Shown here: piece by piece, positions 1 through 7,401 of the stretch
Position numbering within the stretch: position 1 is the stretch's first letter
How the letters are laid out: the number at the start of each line of letters is the position of its first letter
DNA from: an uncultured Alphaproteobacteria bacterium
GTDB taxonomy: Bacteria; Pseudomonadota; Alphaproteobacteria; Rs-D84
Reading direction: 5' to 3'
Assembly (NCBI GenBank): GCA_937901165.1
Contig: CALCGS010000048.1
Span: 1-9,310, forward strand
Length of the DNA: 9,310 nucleotides
Program-made: the position numbers and the translations under genes
Notes under the pieces: model-generated
What the model was told of the DNA's origin: nothing
The model's input: the letters and a program-made list of their open reading frames with translations, nothing else
Database searches by the model: none

Positions 1-104
1 GTAACGTAAGGAAGAACAGCAGAAGGTGCATCAAGAACATACCTTTCACCCACAATCTCACGGCACTGCCTCAGAAAATCTGTATATTCTATTGATACAC
101 TCAT
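1..104 (-). CDS. FAD-linked oxidase (glycolate/lactate oxidase-like), N-terminal fragment
   Basis: Reading the minus strand from an ATG at 104, the frame stays open for 34 codons and leaves the window. The peptide starts MSVSIEYTDFLRQ and continues with REIVGERYVLDAP and then LPYV. This pattern (a short helix ending in 'IVG', then 'VL..P' and a '.PY' stretch) resembles the extreme N-terminus of GlcD/D-lactate dehydrogenase-type flavoproteins, which precedes their FAD-binding PCMH domain. Such enzymes oxidise 2-hydroxy acids. No cofactor motif lies inside the fragment, so the family call rests on a short, loosely conserved stretch, and another protein with a similar N-terminus is possible. No Shine-Dalgarno sequence is visible; the leader is A/T only. 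A promoter-like pair with an inverted repeat in its spacer lies just upstream (127-155). Confidence 0.5.
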   Translation of the reverse strand, partial: MSVSIEYTDFLRQCREIVGERYVLDAPSAVLPYV

Positions 105-260
105 ATAAATATATATTTTACGAAATGTTATAGATCAAAAATTGATCTAATTAAAGATTATTTATTAGATTTTTTAAAAAATTTACCATTAAATGATGCT
201 AAATTAGAAACAATAATAAAGGAAGTTCAAAAAATTTTTGTCTTTATTTTTATTCAATAA
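96..260 (+). pseudogene. Start-less open frame, possible small-gene remnant
   Basis: The plus strand is open from just after a TGA at 93-95 to a TAA at 258-260. It has no ATG, GTG or TTG in frame. The translation from about 132 reads like a real amphipathic helical protein (RSKIDLIKDYLLDFLKNLP, then NDAKLETIIKEVQKIF). An ATG at 125-127 is out of frame and hits TAG after one codon; deleting one base after it would join it to this frame. It may be a decayed small gene, a gene using an ATA or ATT start, or chance. I do not recognise a family. Its left end overlaps the start of the oxidase gene on the other strand. Confidence 0.2.
127..155 (-). promoter_or_regulatory. Putative promoter with operator-like inverted repeat for the FAD oxidase
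   Basis: On the minus strand, TATAAC (127-132) could be a -10 box and TTTAAT (150-155) a weak -35 box, 17 bp apart. An inverted repeat with arms TAGATCAA and TTGATCTA around AAA (131-149) fills that spacer. This is a typical place for a repressor to bind. Transcription would start near 120, giving a leader of about 16 nt. The boxes and repeat are seen directly; the regulatory role is inferred. Confidence 0.4.
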
Positions 261-267
261 AAATAAA
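243..267. repeat. 25-bp all-A/T palindrome, possible terminator stem
   Basis: Arms TTTATTTTTATT and AATAAAAATAAA are perfect complements around a single C (243-254, 256-267). As RNA this folds into an 11-bp A-U stem with a UCA loop. It lies about 83 bp downstream of the metallopeptidase stop and could help end that leftward transcript, but it has no GC and no clean U-run next to it on either strand, so it is not a standard intrinsic terminator. Confidence 0.35.
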
Positions 268-349
268 TACCTATAAATTAATTTTTATTAAGTATAGTAC
301 AAGCATAATATAATTTAAAAATAATATAATAAAAACGAAATAAAATCAA
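261..349. other. A/T-rich intergenic stretch with no gene
   Basis: This stretch downstream of the metallopeptidase stop is almost entirely A and T. It contains a 10-bp direct repeat, ATAATATAAT, at 305-314 and 321-330. No open frame, tRNA-like fold or convincing promoter was found. Confidence 0.5.
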
Positions 350-1057
350 CTATAAATAACAATATAGTCCAGAACCATTCTGATTTAACCAGCGACGTGC
401 ACGCCCAACACCCGGCCCGTAAAGTTCTGAAACAAATGCCCAAAATTCCGGGGAATGATTCATATATTTAACATGCGAAACTTCATGTATAACAACATAA
501 CGCAATATATCCATCGGTGCAAATGCCAATCGCCACGAAAAAGACATCGTACCAGAGCTGGAACAACTACCCCAACGCGATGACGTGTCACGCAAAGCAA
601 TCCTTTTAGGCCACAATTCCGACGGTGTTGTTCGTATAATATCTTTGATTTTTTTTAATAATTCAGATTTTATAAAATCACGTACCCGATGTTCAAACAT
701 ATCAGCATCACCACCAACATACAAAACATTTTGTCCTTCGTTCAAAACTTCAAATTTATTTAATCTTGTTTCCGGTTTATGAATCAACAATACAGACATT
801 CCAAGAAACTCAACAATATCGCCACTTTTTAATGTAATTTTTTTTGGTGCACATTTATAAATATTTTCAATCCAACGCCGTTTAGATTCTAAAAAATTTA
901 ATGCATGTTTTTCAGACACCAACCATGGTTTTGATATCGCAATTTCCCTTTTTGGGTTTAATTTTGGTCGAATTGTAATATTTGACAATCCCCGTCTTGA
1001 ATTTATAACAACAGGTATCTGTTCACCACAACCAGAAACAAAAATATAATCAAACAT
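350..1057 (-). CDS. YgjP-type zinc metallopeptidase domain protein (DUF45 family)
   Basis: The 235-residue protein carries the hallmark block of the YgjP/DUF45 (SprT-like) metal-dependent hydrolase family near its C-terminus. SRWGSC is at about 160-165. The zinc motif HEVSH (His191, Glu192, His195) follows, with a third ligand candidate His201 in 'NHSPEFW'. The N-terminal half (1-120) is the usual beta-rich family portion. The length is normal for the family and no signal peptide or membrane segment is seen, so it is probably cytoplasmic. Its substrate is not known. The ATG at 1057 lies 5 bp after the transketolase stop, so the two are almost certainly co-transcribed and translation may be coupled. 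No clear Shine-Dalgarno sequence precedes it, only an A-rich leader. The stop is TAG. The family call is firm; the cellular job is open. Confidence 0.9.
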   Translation of the reverse strand: MFDYIFVSGCGEQIPVVINSRRGLSNITIRPKLNPKREIAISKPWLVSEKHALNFLESKRRWIENIYKCAPKKITLKSGDIVEFLGMSVLLIHKPETRLNKFEVLNEGQNVLYVGGDADMFEHRVRDFIKSELLKKIKDIIRTTPSELWPKRIALRDTSSRWGSCSSSGTMSFSWRLAFAPMDILRYVVIHEVSHVKYMNHSPEFWAFVSELYGPGVGRARRWLNQNGSGLYCYL

Positions 1058-1062
1058 TGTTT

Positions 1063-2853
1063 TTATTTTATTTTACCAATAATATCATTCACAATCGCAT
1101 CAATGTCAAATCCAAAATGTTTATAAACAGAATTCCCATCCCCAGATATTCCAAAACTATCAATTCCAATAACAGCATCCGCAAATTCAAACCAAGGTGC
1201 AGACGCAGATGCCTCTATCACAACGACAAAACCGCGTAATATAGTATTTTTATAAGACGCTTTTTGTTTTTTAAAATCTGATACAGACGGCACACTAACC
1301 ACCTGAACACCAATGGATATTTTCTTTGCAACTTCAACCGCCAAAGGCACTTCGGAACCGGTTGCAATAATCGTTAGTGAAATTTTACGTTTTTGATTTG
1401 AATAAATAACATAAGCCCCAAAATCAATATTTGAATCCTTGGGCGTGTCAATTTGATTAAATTTTTGACGTGATAAAATAATACAACTCGGTTTTGAAAT
1501 ACTGCATAACGCCCTATTCCAAGCCCACGCAATTTCTGCCATATTACAAGGTCTAAAAACATTTAGTTCAGGTATTAAACGCAACGAAGCCAATTGTTCT
1601 ATTGGTTGATGTGTTGGTCCATCTTCACCGACCGCAATACTATCATGACTAAACACATAAATAACCGGCAATTTTGACATTGCAGACAACCTGATTGCAG
1701 GACGCATATAATCACTAAACACCAAAAACGTTGAACCGTACGGCCGCAATCCAGCAATTGCCATACCATTCATAATTCCAGCCATTGCATGTTCGCGAAT
1801 GCCGTAATTTACATAGTTGCCTTTGAATTTATTTGGCAAAACATCCACCGAACATTCAACGCGTGCACCGGTATTTTTACCTAAATCTGCACTACCCCCG
1901 ATTAAATTAGCACCATTTTTAATCAAAGCGTTCAAATATATTTCTGATAACTCACGCGTTGATGCGTTTTTACCATTAAATAACTTTGCAGTATTGATTT
2001 TTGGTACAAGAGTATTTTGTTTTTCACAAAAACATTTTATATTTGTTCGTGCAAACATATTCCATAATGCATCCCCACGCACAGATATAAATTTTTGTAT
2101 CAAACCCAACATTTCTTTGTCGTTTAATGCAAGTCCATGTGCAGCAGCAGTCCCAGATAACTTTGAACCACGACCAATAACATCTTTGCATTGAATAAAT
2201 ACAGGTTGTTTTGATTTTTTTGCATTTTTTAGTTCGGTATTTATTTTATCAAAATCCGCACCATCCACATCCGAAACAGCATTCCACCCCGCACTTTTCA
2301 TACGGTCAACAACATTTAAATCAACCTGGGCAACACCGTCAATTGTTATTCCATTATCATCCCACAATAATATCAAATTATTTAATTGATATCGTCCAGC
2401 AAAAGCAATTGCTTCTTGGGCAACACCTTCACTTAAATCGCCATCAGAACACAAACAATAAATAAACGCATCTGTTTTTTTTATTTTTTCAGCCAAAGCC
2501 AATCCAACAGCATTTGCAATTCCCTGCCCCAGCGGTCCAGTTGTTGCATCAACACCATCAATACCATATTCTGGATGCCCTGGCAATCCACCAATTTTTC
2601 TAAAATCGTTTAAATTTCCAATATTATACCCGGCCAATTTTAATACAGAATACAACAAAGCACTGCCATGCCCAGCAGACAAAACGAATCGGTCCACACC
2701 ACGACGTAAAAAATTAGCAAAAACACACGTCATAATATCAGCGGTTCCAAGAATAATACCAATATGACCACTGTGTGCCTGTAACACACTATGCAGTGCC
2801 AATGCACGCACAGAATCAGACATATCTTTTAAATTATTGGAATCATATCTCAT
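1063..2853 (-). CDS. tkt: Transketolase (short form)
   Basis: Transketolase moves two-carbon ketol units between sugar phosphates in the pentose phosphate pathway, using thiamine diphosphate. The 596-residue protein has all three family domains. In the N-terminal domain: SGH at 28-30, GHGS at 61-64, TTGPLGQG at 104-111, and the cofactor motif SDGDLSEG (135-142) paired with DDN at 165-167. His239 matches the conserved 'HG' histidine. The middle domain has GGSAD (319-323), the catalytic Glu354 in YGIREH, and HDSIAVGEDGPTHQP (403-417), then LSRQ (460-463). ATGSEV (497-502) opens the C-terminal domain. It is about 60 residues shorter than the E. coli enzyme, with most of the loss in the linker between His239 and GGSAD. 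The usual GDG reads SDG, and the usual SGHPG reads SGHIG. The ATG at 2853 has no Shine-Dalgarno sequence and sits just after a -10 box, suggesting a leaderless or nearly leaderless message. Confidence 0.95.
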   Translation of the reverse strand: MRYDSNNLKDMSDSVRALALHSVLQAHSGHIGIILGTADIMTCVFANFLRRGVDRFVLSAGHGSALLYSVLKLAGYNIGNLNDFRKIGGLPGHPEYGIDGVDATTGPLGQGIANAVGLALAEKIKKTDAFIYCLCSDGDLSEGVAQEAIAFAGRYQLNNLILLWDDNGITIDGVAQVDLNVVDRMKSAGWNAVSDVDGADFDKINTELKNAKKSKQPVFIQCKDVIGRGSKLSGTAAAHGLALNDKEMLGLIQKFISVRGDALWNMFARTNIKCFCEKQNTLVPKINTAKLFNGKNASTRELSEIYLNALIKNGANLIGGSADLGKNTGARVECSVDVLPNKFKGNYVNYGIREHAMAGIMNGMAIAGLRPYGSTFLVFSDYMRPAIRLSAMSKLPVIYVFSHDSIAVGEDGPTHQPIEQLASLRLIPELNVFRPCNMAEIAWAWNRALCSISKPSCIILSRQKFNQIDTPKDSNIDFGAYVIYSNQKRKISLTIIATGSEVPLAVEVAKKISIGVQVVSVPSVSDFKKQKASYKNTILRGFVVVIEASASAPWFEFADAVIGIDSFGISGDGNSVYKHFGFDIDAIVNDIIGKIK

Positions 2854-2880
2854 AATATGATATTATATCATAAAAAGAGG
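2837..2880 (+). promoter_or_regulatory. Promoter and ribosome binding site of rnhA
   Basis: TTGGAA (2837-2842) and TATTAT (2861-2866) with an 18-bp spacer form a plausible promoter. AAGAGG (2875-2880) is a good Shine-Dalgarno sequence 10 nt before the rnhA ATG. The -10 boxes of rnhA and tkt share nearly the same bases on opposite strands, so the two promoters probably compete. Confidence 0.45.
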
Positions 2881-2891
2881 TTATAATACAA
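2862..2891 (-). promoter_or_regulatory. Promoter of transketolase-metallopeptidase transcript
   Basis: On the minus strand TTGTAT (2886-2891) and a perfect TATAAT (2862-2867) are separated by 18 bp. The expected start of transcription is about 2855, only a couple of bases before the tkt ATG at 2853. It overlaps the rnhA promoter and an inverted repeat (2856-2872, arms TATGATA and TATCATA around TTA). Confidence 0.5.
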
Positions 2892-3319
2892 TGTTAAAAA
2901 TTTGGACAGATGGCAGTTGTTTGGGCAACCCTGGCCCCGGTGGTTGGGCATTTATTGCCACAGATGGCGAAAAAATCGCAGAACGTTCTGGTGGCGAAAC
3001 AAACACTACGAACAACAGGATGGAATTAACCGCCGTATTAAATGCTTTACGTGCAAGTCAACACCATAAATCTGTTGAAATTCATACTGATAGCCAATAT
3101 GTTAAAAACGGCATGCAATTATGGATGAAAAATTGGAAAAAAAACAATTGGCGTACCGCAGATAAAAAACCAGTAAAAAATCAAGACCTGTGGATTGAAT
3201 TGGACAAATTATCGTCTGTGCGTGATATTCATTGGGTATGGGTACGTGGCCACAATGGCGAAGAATACAACGAACGCGTTGATGATTTGGCACGCGGTCA
3301 GGCTGAAAAAATAAAATAA
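2891..3319 (+). CDS. rnhA: Ribonuclease HI
   Basis: RNase HI cuts the RNA strand of RNA-DNA hybrids, clearing R-loops and Okazaki primers. At 142 residues the protein is a full-length stand-alone family member. The catalytic set is complete: Asp7 in IWTDGSCLGNPGPGGWA, Glu45 in NNRMEL, Asp67 in IHTDSQYV, His121 in RGHNG and Asp131 in RVDDLARG. Each is exactly three residues earlier than in the E. coli enzyme (D10, E48, D70, H124, D134). The basic, Trp-rich handle region (MKNWKKNNWRTADKKPVKN, 79-97) that grips the hybrid is present. The ATG at 2891 has a clear Shine-Dalgarno sequence. It is the only plus-strand gene in this housekeeping block, divergent from tkt and ending 6 bp from the stop of the convergent Ca2+ ATPase. 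Confidence 0.97.
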   Translation: MLKIWTDGSCLGNPGPGGWAFIATDGEKIAERSGGETNTTNNRMELTAVLNALRASQHHKSVEIHTDSQYVKNGMQLWMKNWKKNNWRTADKKPVKNQDLWIELDKLSSVRDIHWVWVRGHNGEEYNERVDDLARGQAEKIK

Positions 3320-3334
3320 ACATTTTTATTTTTT
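3306..3334. terminator. Possible bidirectional A/T hairpin between rnhA and the ATPase
   Basis: A run rich in A (3306-3317) pairs with a run rich in T (3322-3334) around an AAAC loop, giving about 12 A-U pairs with one bulged T. It spans the ends of both convergent genes, so either transcript would carry a stem and a U-run. The stem has no GC pairs, so it would be weak; the position is the main argument. Confidence 0.35.
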
Positions 3335-5962
3335 TAACAACTTTTTTCTTATCAAATCCATTGGTATTATTATCAAAGACAACAAACAAATCACCAACCA
3401 TTGTTTTGTGTCCAGCGGTTGCATACTAAATAACTTTTCGCCATAATTTATAACAACAAATGTAAACGATAATATAATAACAGCCACACTAATAAATAAT
3501 GGATTTTTTGTAATACCATGCAATAAATTAAATCCTTTTTCACGAATATTAAATCCATTTATAACTGATATAAAAGTCAAAACAGCAAATCTGGCTGATA
3601 AATTTTTATCCCCGATAAATCCAAATTCATTTTGAAACCAAGGTAGTGTTAAAATCAGCATAACAAATAAAAATATAGAAATATCTAAAATTGCTTTATA
3701 TAACATATCGCGATTTATCAAAGGTGCACCCTTTACCAACGGTGGAACATGCATATATTCTGACTTTGTTGGTTCGCCACCAAACGCCAATGAATTCAAA
3801 CTATCTGTCACTATGTTTATTATTAAAATCTGAACGGCCGTCAATGCCATAACACCAAAAAACATCGGATAAATCAAACAGGCTATCATCATAGCGATAT
3901 TTACTGGCAACTGAAATGCTAAAAATTTATTTACATTTTCAATAAATGTTCTACCAAACAACACAGTATCTGTCACAGACACAAAATTATCATCTGTAAT
4001 TATAATATCGCCCGCCTCTTTACAAACATCTGTGCCAGACCCCATTGCAAATCCTACATCTGCTTGACGTAATGCTGGTGCATCATTTGTACCATCCCCG
4101 CACATACCAATACATAAATTTAATTTTTGTGCCACTTGAACCAAACGCAATTTAGTTGATGGTGTTGCACGTGCAATAACCCTTATTTTAGGTAAAATCT
4201 TTATGATTTTATTATCAGACATACTTTCCAATTCCGGTGCAGAAATAACAATATCATCTTTATTTTTAACAATTCCAGCATCAACAGCGATTGCATTTGC
4301 AGTATCTATAATATCGCCAGTTATCATAACAACCTGTATTCCCGCGTTGTTCATACGTTTTACCGCTGCGGGTACTTCCGCCCTTACATCATCACGAATA
4401 GCCACCAAAGACAATAAAATTAAATCGTTTTGAATTTTACCATCTGTATTTTTACATTCATGATACGCCAACGCCACCAATCTTTTTGCCTGTTTTGCGT
4501 TATAAGATAATAACTCACGCATTTTTGCTTTATTTAATTTATGTTTTACACCATCAACATCCATATATCTTGTTGCGTGTGCCAAAATTAATTCTGGCGC
4601 ACCAGTATACAAAGCAATTACTTTTTTATCAAAAAATTCTGATTTTACATTTGCAAAAGAATACTTATTTGCACTATTAAACGCCATCTTATTCGCAACA
4701 GAATTTTGCTTTATTACTTTTTTATAAATTTTTGAATTTATATCGACAGTTCCCAGCAAAGCTCTTTGTGTCACAGTTCCACCAACAACATTATTTTTAC
4801 TATCAAACATAGCCTCGGTATTTAACACGATACAGGCAGTAATCATTTCACCCAATATACTTTGAGAATCGAACCCGATTTGTGTTCCATTTCCTAAATA
4901 ATTCGTAATAGGAATTAATTTTCCATACGTCAAAGTGCCTGTTTTATCAGTGCATAAAATTTGTATATTTCCAGACTCTGATATTTTATGTGTATTTTTT
5001 GCCAAAATATTATGTTTAAGCATTTTTCTAGCATTTTGTGCTGTAATTATACTTATAACCAACGGCAGACCTTCTGGGACAACAGACACAACAATAGTCA
5101 AAGCGATGGTAATTTGTAAAATAACATTGTGTACTATTTGTAGTGTTCCCAATTCCAAAAATTTTTGCCATCCTCCAACCTGATAAATTCCACTTATCAT
5201 CATCAAAACAAAAAATAAAATTGCACCGACATAACCTATTGTTGTCACAGCTGAAGCAAACTTTTCCAATTTTATGTCTAAATCAGTTTTTGTTTCTTGC
5301 ACAGACCGCATTGCCATCAAAGTTTTTGCGTTTTCGGTATGAATTCCAACGCGTGTGACAATCATTTTTGCATCCCCAGATTGAACAGTTGTCCCAGAAA
5401 ACAGTAAATTTTTACTCACATAATCAGACGCATTCATAACTTTTTTGTAATCATATTTATAATTTGCAACTGCTTGTTTAAGACAATCTTCGGATTCCCC
5501 ATTTAAAATAGCATTATTTACAAAAATTTCCCCATACACAACATATCCATCAGCGGGAATTGTTTCACCAGATTGCAAAACCACAACATCGCCAACAACG
5601 ACATCTTTGACATTTATGTGTTGGATTTTTCTGTCGCGAATAACATTACAATATCTGACCGCAGATTTATTTAACAATTCAGTTGTATATTTTTGTGCCC
5701 GCATTTTTGTTATAATTCCAACCCAAAACACAATAATCAAAACGAACGCCACCCCCATTGGTTCCGCCCAAGAACCATAGCCTATTGCGGCAACAAAAAA
5801 CAACAACCCCAACATAACCAACAAAATCATATTGATTTTATCGTGATATATTTCAGAAAAGAAATCCCAAAAAGTTTTTTTTGACACATCAGGCAAAACA
5901 TTTGCACCAAATTTTTGCCTATTTTTAACAACATCGGCTAATTTTAATCCGTTATAAAGCAT
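3326..5962 (-). CDS. PMCA-type (P2B-like) calcium-transporting P-type ATPase
   Basis: This 878-residue inner-membrane pump most likely exports Ca2+ using ATP. Domains in order: cation-ATPase N-terminal segment (1-30), membrane helices M1-M2 (about 45-85), actuator domain with NGES at 154-157, M3-M4 (about 240-310) with PEGLP at 296-300, phosphorylation motif CTDKTGTLT with Asp339, nucleotide domain, MITGD (546-550), hinge GDGTNDAPAL (622-631), and M5-M10 to the C-terminus. Ion-site candidates are Glu297 (M4), Asn688 in FQLPVN (M5) and Asp720 in NIVTD (M6). The M5 motif lacks the second acidic residue of SERCA pumps, as in PMCA, suggesting one Ca2+ per cycle. The actuator motif reads NGES rather than TGES. 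There is no calmodulin-binding tail. The ATG at 5962 is preceded by a run of seven G. The gene follows the deaminase by 20 bp and is probably in the same transcript. Transport of another cation cannot be excluded. Confidence 0.93.
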   Translation of the reverse strand: MLYNGLKLADVVKNRQKFGANVLPDVSKKTFWDFFSEIYHDKINMILLVMLGLLFFVAAIGYGSWAEPMGVAFVLIIVFWVGIITKMRAQKYTTELLNKSAVRYCNVIRDRKIQHINVKDVVVGDVVVLQSGETIPADGYVVYGEIFVNNAILNGESEDCLKQAVANYKYDYKKVMNASDYVSKNLLFSGTTVQSGDAKMIVTRVGIHTENAKTLMAMRSVQETKTDLDIKLEKFASAVTTIGYVGAILFFVLMMISGIYQVGGWQKFLELGTLQIVHNVILQITIALTIVVSVVPEGLPLVISIITAQNARKMLKHNILAKNTHKISESGNIQILCTDKTGTLTYGKLIPITNYLGNGTQIGFDSQSILGEMITACIVLNTEAMFDSKNNVVGGTVTQRALLGTVDINSKIYKKVIKQNSVANKMAFNSANKYSFANVKSEFFDKKVIALYTGAPELILAHATRYMDVDGVKHKLNKAKMRELLSYNAKQAKRLVALAYHECKNTDGKIQNDLILLSLVAIRDDVRAEVPAAVKRMNNAGIQVVMITGDIIDTANAIAVDAGIVKNKDDIVISAPELESMSDNKIIKILPKIRVIARATPSTKLRLVQVAQKLNLCIGMCGDGTNDAPALRQADVGFAMGSGTDVCKEAGDIIITDDNFVSVTDTVLFGRTFIENVNKFLAFQLPVNIAMMIACLIYPMFFGVMALTAVQILIINIVTDSLNSLAFGGEPTKSEYMHVPPLVKGAPLINRDMLYKAILDISIFLFVMLILTLPWFQNEFGFIGDKNLSARFAVLTFISVINGFNIREKGFNLLHGITKNPLFISVAVIILSFTFVVINYGEKLFSMQPLDTKQWLVICLLSLIIIPMDLIRKKLLKK

Positions 5963-5966
5963 ATTT

Positions 5967-5973
5967 CCCCCCC
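5967..5973 (-). promoter_or_regulatory. G7 homopolymer as ribosome binding site of the ATPase
   Basis: On the coding strand seven consecutive G bases lie 4 nt before the ATG. They are the only Shine-Dalgarno-like element for this gene. Part of the run can pair with the CCUCC of 16S rRNA, and a G-run this long is unusual in such A/T-rich DNA. Confidence 0.5.
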
Positions 5974-5982
5974 AGTAAATTT

Positions 5983-7227
5983 TTACATTAAACGTTTACA
6001 CGCCTGTATAAAATTATTTTTTATTTGTTCTTCATTTTTCACCATTTTATTACGCATAACAGGCACACCATTACAAAACACATCTGTAATACAACTTGTA
6101 TCCCCAGAATAAATTACATCAGAATACAAATTATGTCCAGGCAATAAAAACACATTATCCAAATCGACCAAAATAAAGTCTGCCAAAAATCCTTCTTGTA
6201 TTTTACCAGATTTTAATCCCAGGGCGGCAAACCCGTTAAATCCTGCGGCATTGAATATATCGACCACCCTACCCGCACATTCTGAATTTGCAGATATTTT
6301 TGCCAACAATGCGGCAACTTTCATTTCACTAAACATAGACAAAGAATTATTTGATGAAACGCCATCTGTTCCCAACGTTATTTTTAACCCGGCATCCAAA
6401 CATTTTTGAAAATTAAACGTTCCAGAATTTAATTTCATATTACTCGCCGGACAATGTACCAAAACAGATTGTGTATTGTGTAAAATATTTATTTCTTTAT
6501 CATCCAAATGTACAGCGTGTGCCAATATAGTCTTATCATCTAAAACACCCAAATTATTCAATAATTCTATGGGTCGCACAGAATATTTATGGACACAATC
6601 ATCAACTTCTTGTTGTGTTTCACTGATATGCAAATGTAAAAAAGTATTATACTTATGTGCCAATTCATACGCAATTTCAAACGCATGTGGCGAAGTGGTA
6701 TAAATTGCATGACATGCCACAGATTTTATAATTTTATCATCGCCACAATCTTGTTGTAAAAACTGTTCTGCAACTTGTAAATGTTCATTTGTTTTATATT
6801 CATCAAAAAAATCCATAAACAGATGCGGGACAACCGCCCTAATTCCCATTTCTTGAACAGCATTTACAGTTGATTTTTCGTAAAAATACATATCATTAAA
6901 CAAAGTAGTCCCAGATTTTATCATTTCCAACATTGCGAATTTACTTAAATGATAAACAAATTCATCATTTAATTTTGCTTCCCTGGGCCAAATATCTTGA
7001 TTTAACCAATCAAACAAATTTTTATCTTCGCCAATTCCGCGTAAAAACATCATAGCGGCATGCGTATGCATATTGGCACAAGACGGCAATATTGCCCTAT
7101 TTTGGCAATTTATAACATTTATATCACTATCGGGTTTTATTTCACTTGCGATACGTAAAAATCGGTTATTATCAATTAAAATATCGACTGTCTTATTATT
7201 CAAAAACACAGATTTCAATAAATACAT
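5983..7227 (-). CDS. mtaD: 5-methylthioadenosine / S-adenosylhomocysteine deaminase (amidohydrolase)
   Basis: The protein belongs to the TrzN/AtzB/MtaD amidohydrolase group, whose members deaminate MTA, S-adenosylhomocysteine or related adenosines to inosine forms and ammonia. At 414 residues its length is normal. Metal-binding residues are visible: His54 and His56 in NMHTHAAMMFLRG, His200 in LHLHISE, His237/His240 in LAHAVHLD, and Asp288 in LGTDGVSSNN. Glu203 is the likely general acid/base. The block DIWPREAKL and the stretch SGTTLFNDMYF are typical of MtaD. I chose the ATG at 7227 because AAAGGA sits 5 nt before it; a GTG at 7251 would add eight lysine-rich residues that the family lacks. 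Close relatives act on 6-aminodeoxyfutalosine (menaquinone synthesis) or on s-triazines, so the exact substrate is inferred. The Ca2+ ATPase follows 20 bp downstream. Confidence 0.85.
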   Translation of the reverse strand: MYLLKSVFLNNKTVDILIDNNRFLRIASEIKPDSDINVINCQNRAILPSCANMHTHAAMMFLRGIGEDKNLFDWLNQDIWPREAKLNDEFVYHLSKFAMLEMIKSGTTLFNDMYFYEKSTVNAVQEMGIRAVVPHLFMDFFDEYKTNEHLQVAEQFLQQDCGDDKIIKSVACHAIYTTSPHAFEIAYELAHKYNTFLHLHISETQQEVDDCVHKYSVRPIELLNNLGVLDDKTILAHAVHLDDKEINILHNTQSVLVHCPASNMKLNSGTFNFQKCLDAGLKITLGTDGVSSNNSLSMFSEMKVAALLAKISANSECAGRVVDIFNAAGFNGFAALGLKSGKIQEGFLADFILVDLDNVFLLPGHNLYSDVIYSGDTSCITDVFCNGVPVMRNKMVKNEEQIKNNFIQACKRLM

Positions 7228-7277
7228 TTTTATCCTTTTATATTTCCACACAATAATAACATAAATTTAATTTATTT

Positions 7278-7305
7278 AGTATAGTTTTATTTAACCGAAT
7301 CGGTT
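7278..7305 (-). promoter_or_regulatory. Putative deaminase promoter with inverted repeat at the -35 position
   Basis: On the minus strand TATACT (7278-7283) is a good -10 box, about 50 bp before the deaminase ATG. No -35-like hexamer lies at the right distance; instead an inverted repeat, AACCGA-A-TCGGTT (7293-7305), covers that spot. This arrangement suggests a promoter that depends on or is blocked by a DNA-binding protein. The function is inferred. Confidence 0.3.
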
Positions 7306-7310
7306 TGATT

Positions 7311-7326
7311 AAAAAATTAATTTTTT
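7311..7326. repeat. 16-bp perfect A/T palindrome
   Basis: The sequence AAAAAATTAATTTTTT is its own reverse complement. It lies 5 bp from the AACCGA inverted repeat, between the divergent deaminase and cysteine-rich genes. It may be a flexible or bent element or simply a product of base composition. Confidence 0.4.
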
Positions 7327-7373
7327 CACATTAAAAACACACAATGTTTCCGGTATTTTTTACGGCAATATGT

Positions 7374-7401
7374 ACCCGCAAACAAACTTTTTCGGGTTTT
7401 T
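7374..7401 (+). terminator. Possible intrinsic terminator inside the intergenic region
   Basis: ACCCG (7374-7378) pairs with CGGGT (7393-7397). An inner AAA/TTT pairing follows after one mismatch, and the hairpin is followed by U-run bases to 7401. This is the most GC-rich hairpin of the intergenic region and has the form of an intrinsic terminator on the plus strand. No plus-strand gene lies upstream, so it would end a short untranslated RNA or a leader, or it is accidental. Confidence 0.25.

Noticed and set aside
131..149. FNR/Crp-type site suggested by TTGAT and ATCAA half sites
   Set aside because: The half sites are in the wrong order (ATCAA first, then TTGAT) and 3 bp apart; the FNR consensus is TTGAT-N4-ATCAA.
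305..330. ATAATATAAT direct repeats as a mobile-element or origin signature
   Set aside because: Two 10-bp A/T-only copies are expected by composition here; there are no terminal repeats, transposase or DnaA boxes.
7228..7251. GTG at 7251 as the deaminase start
   Set aside because: It would add eight residues not expected in the family and would place the good AAAGGA Shine-Dalgarno sequence inside the gene; the ATG at 7227 fits better.
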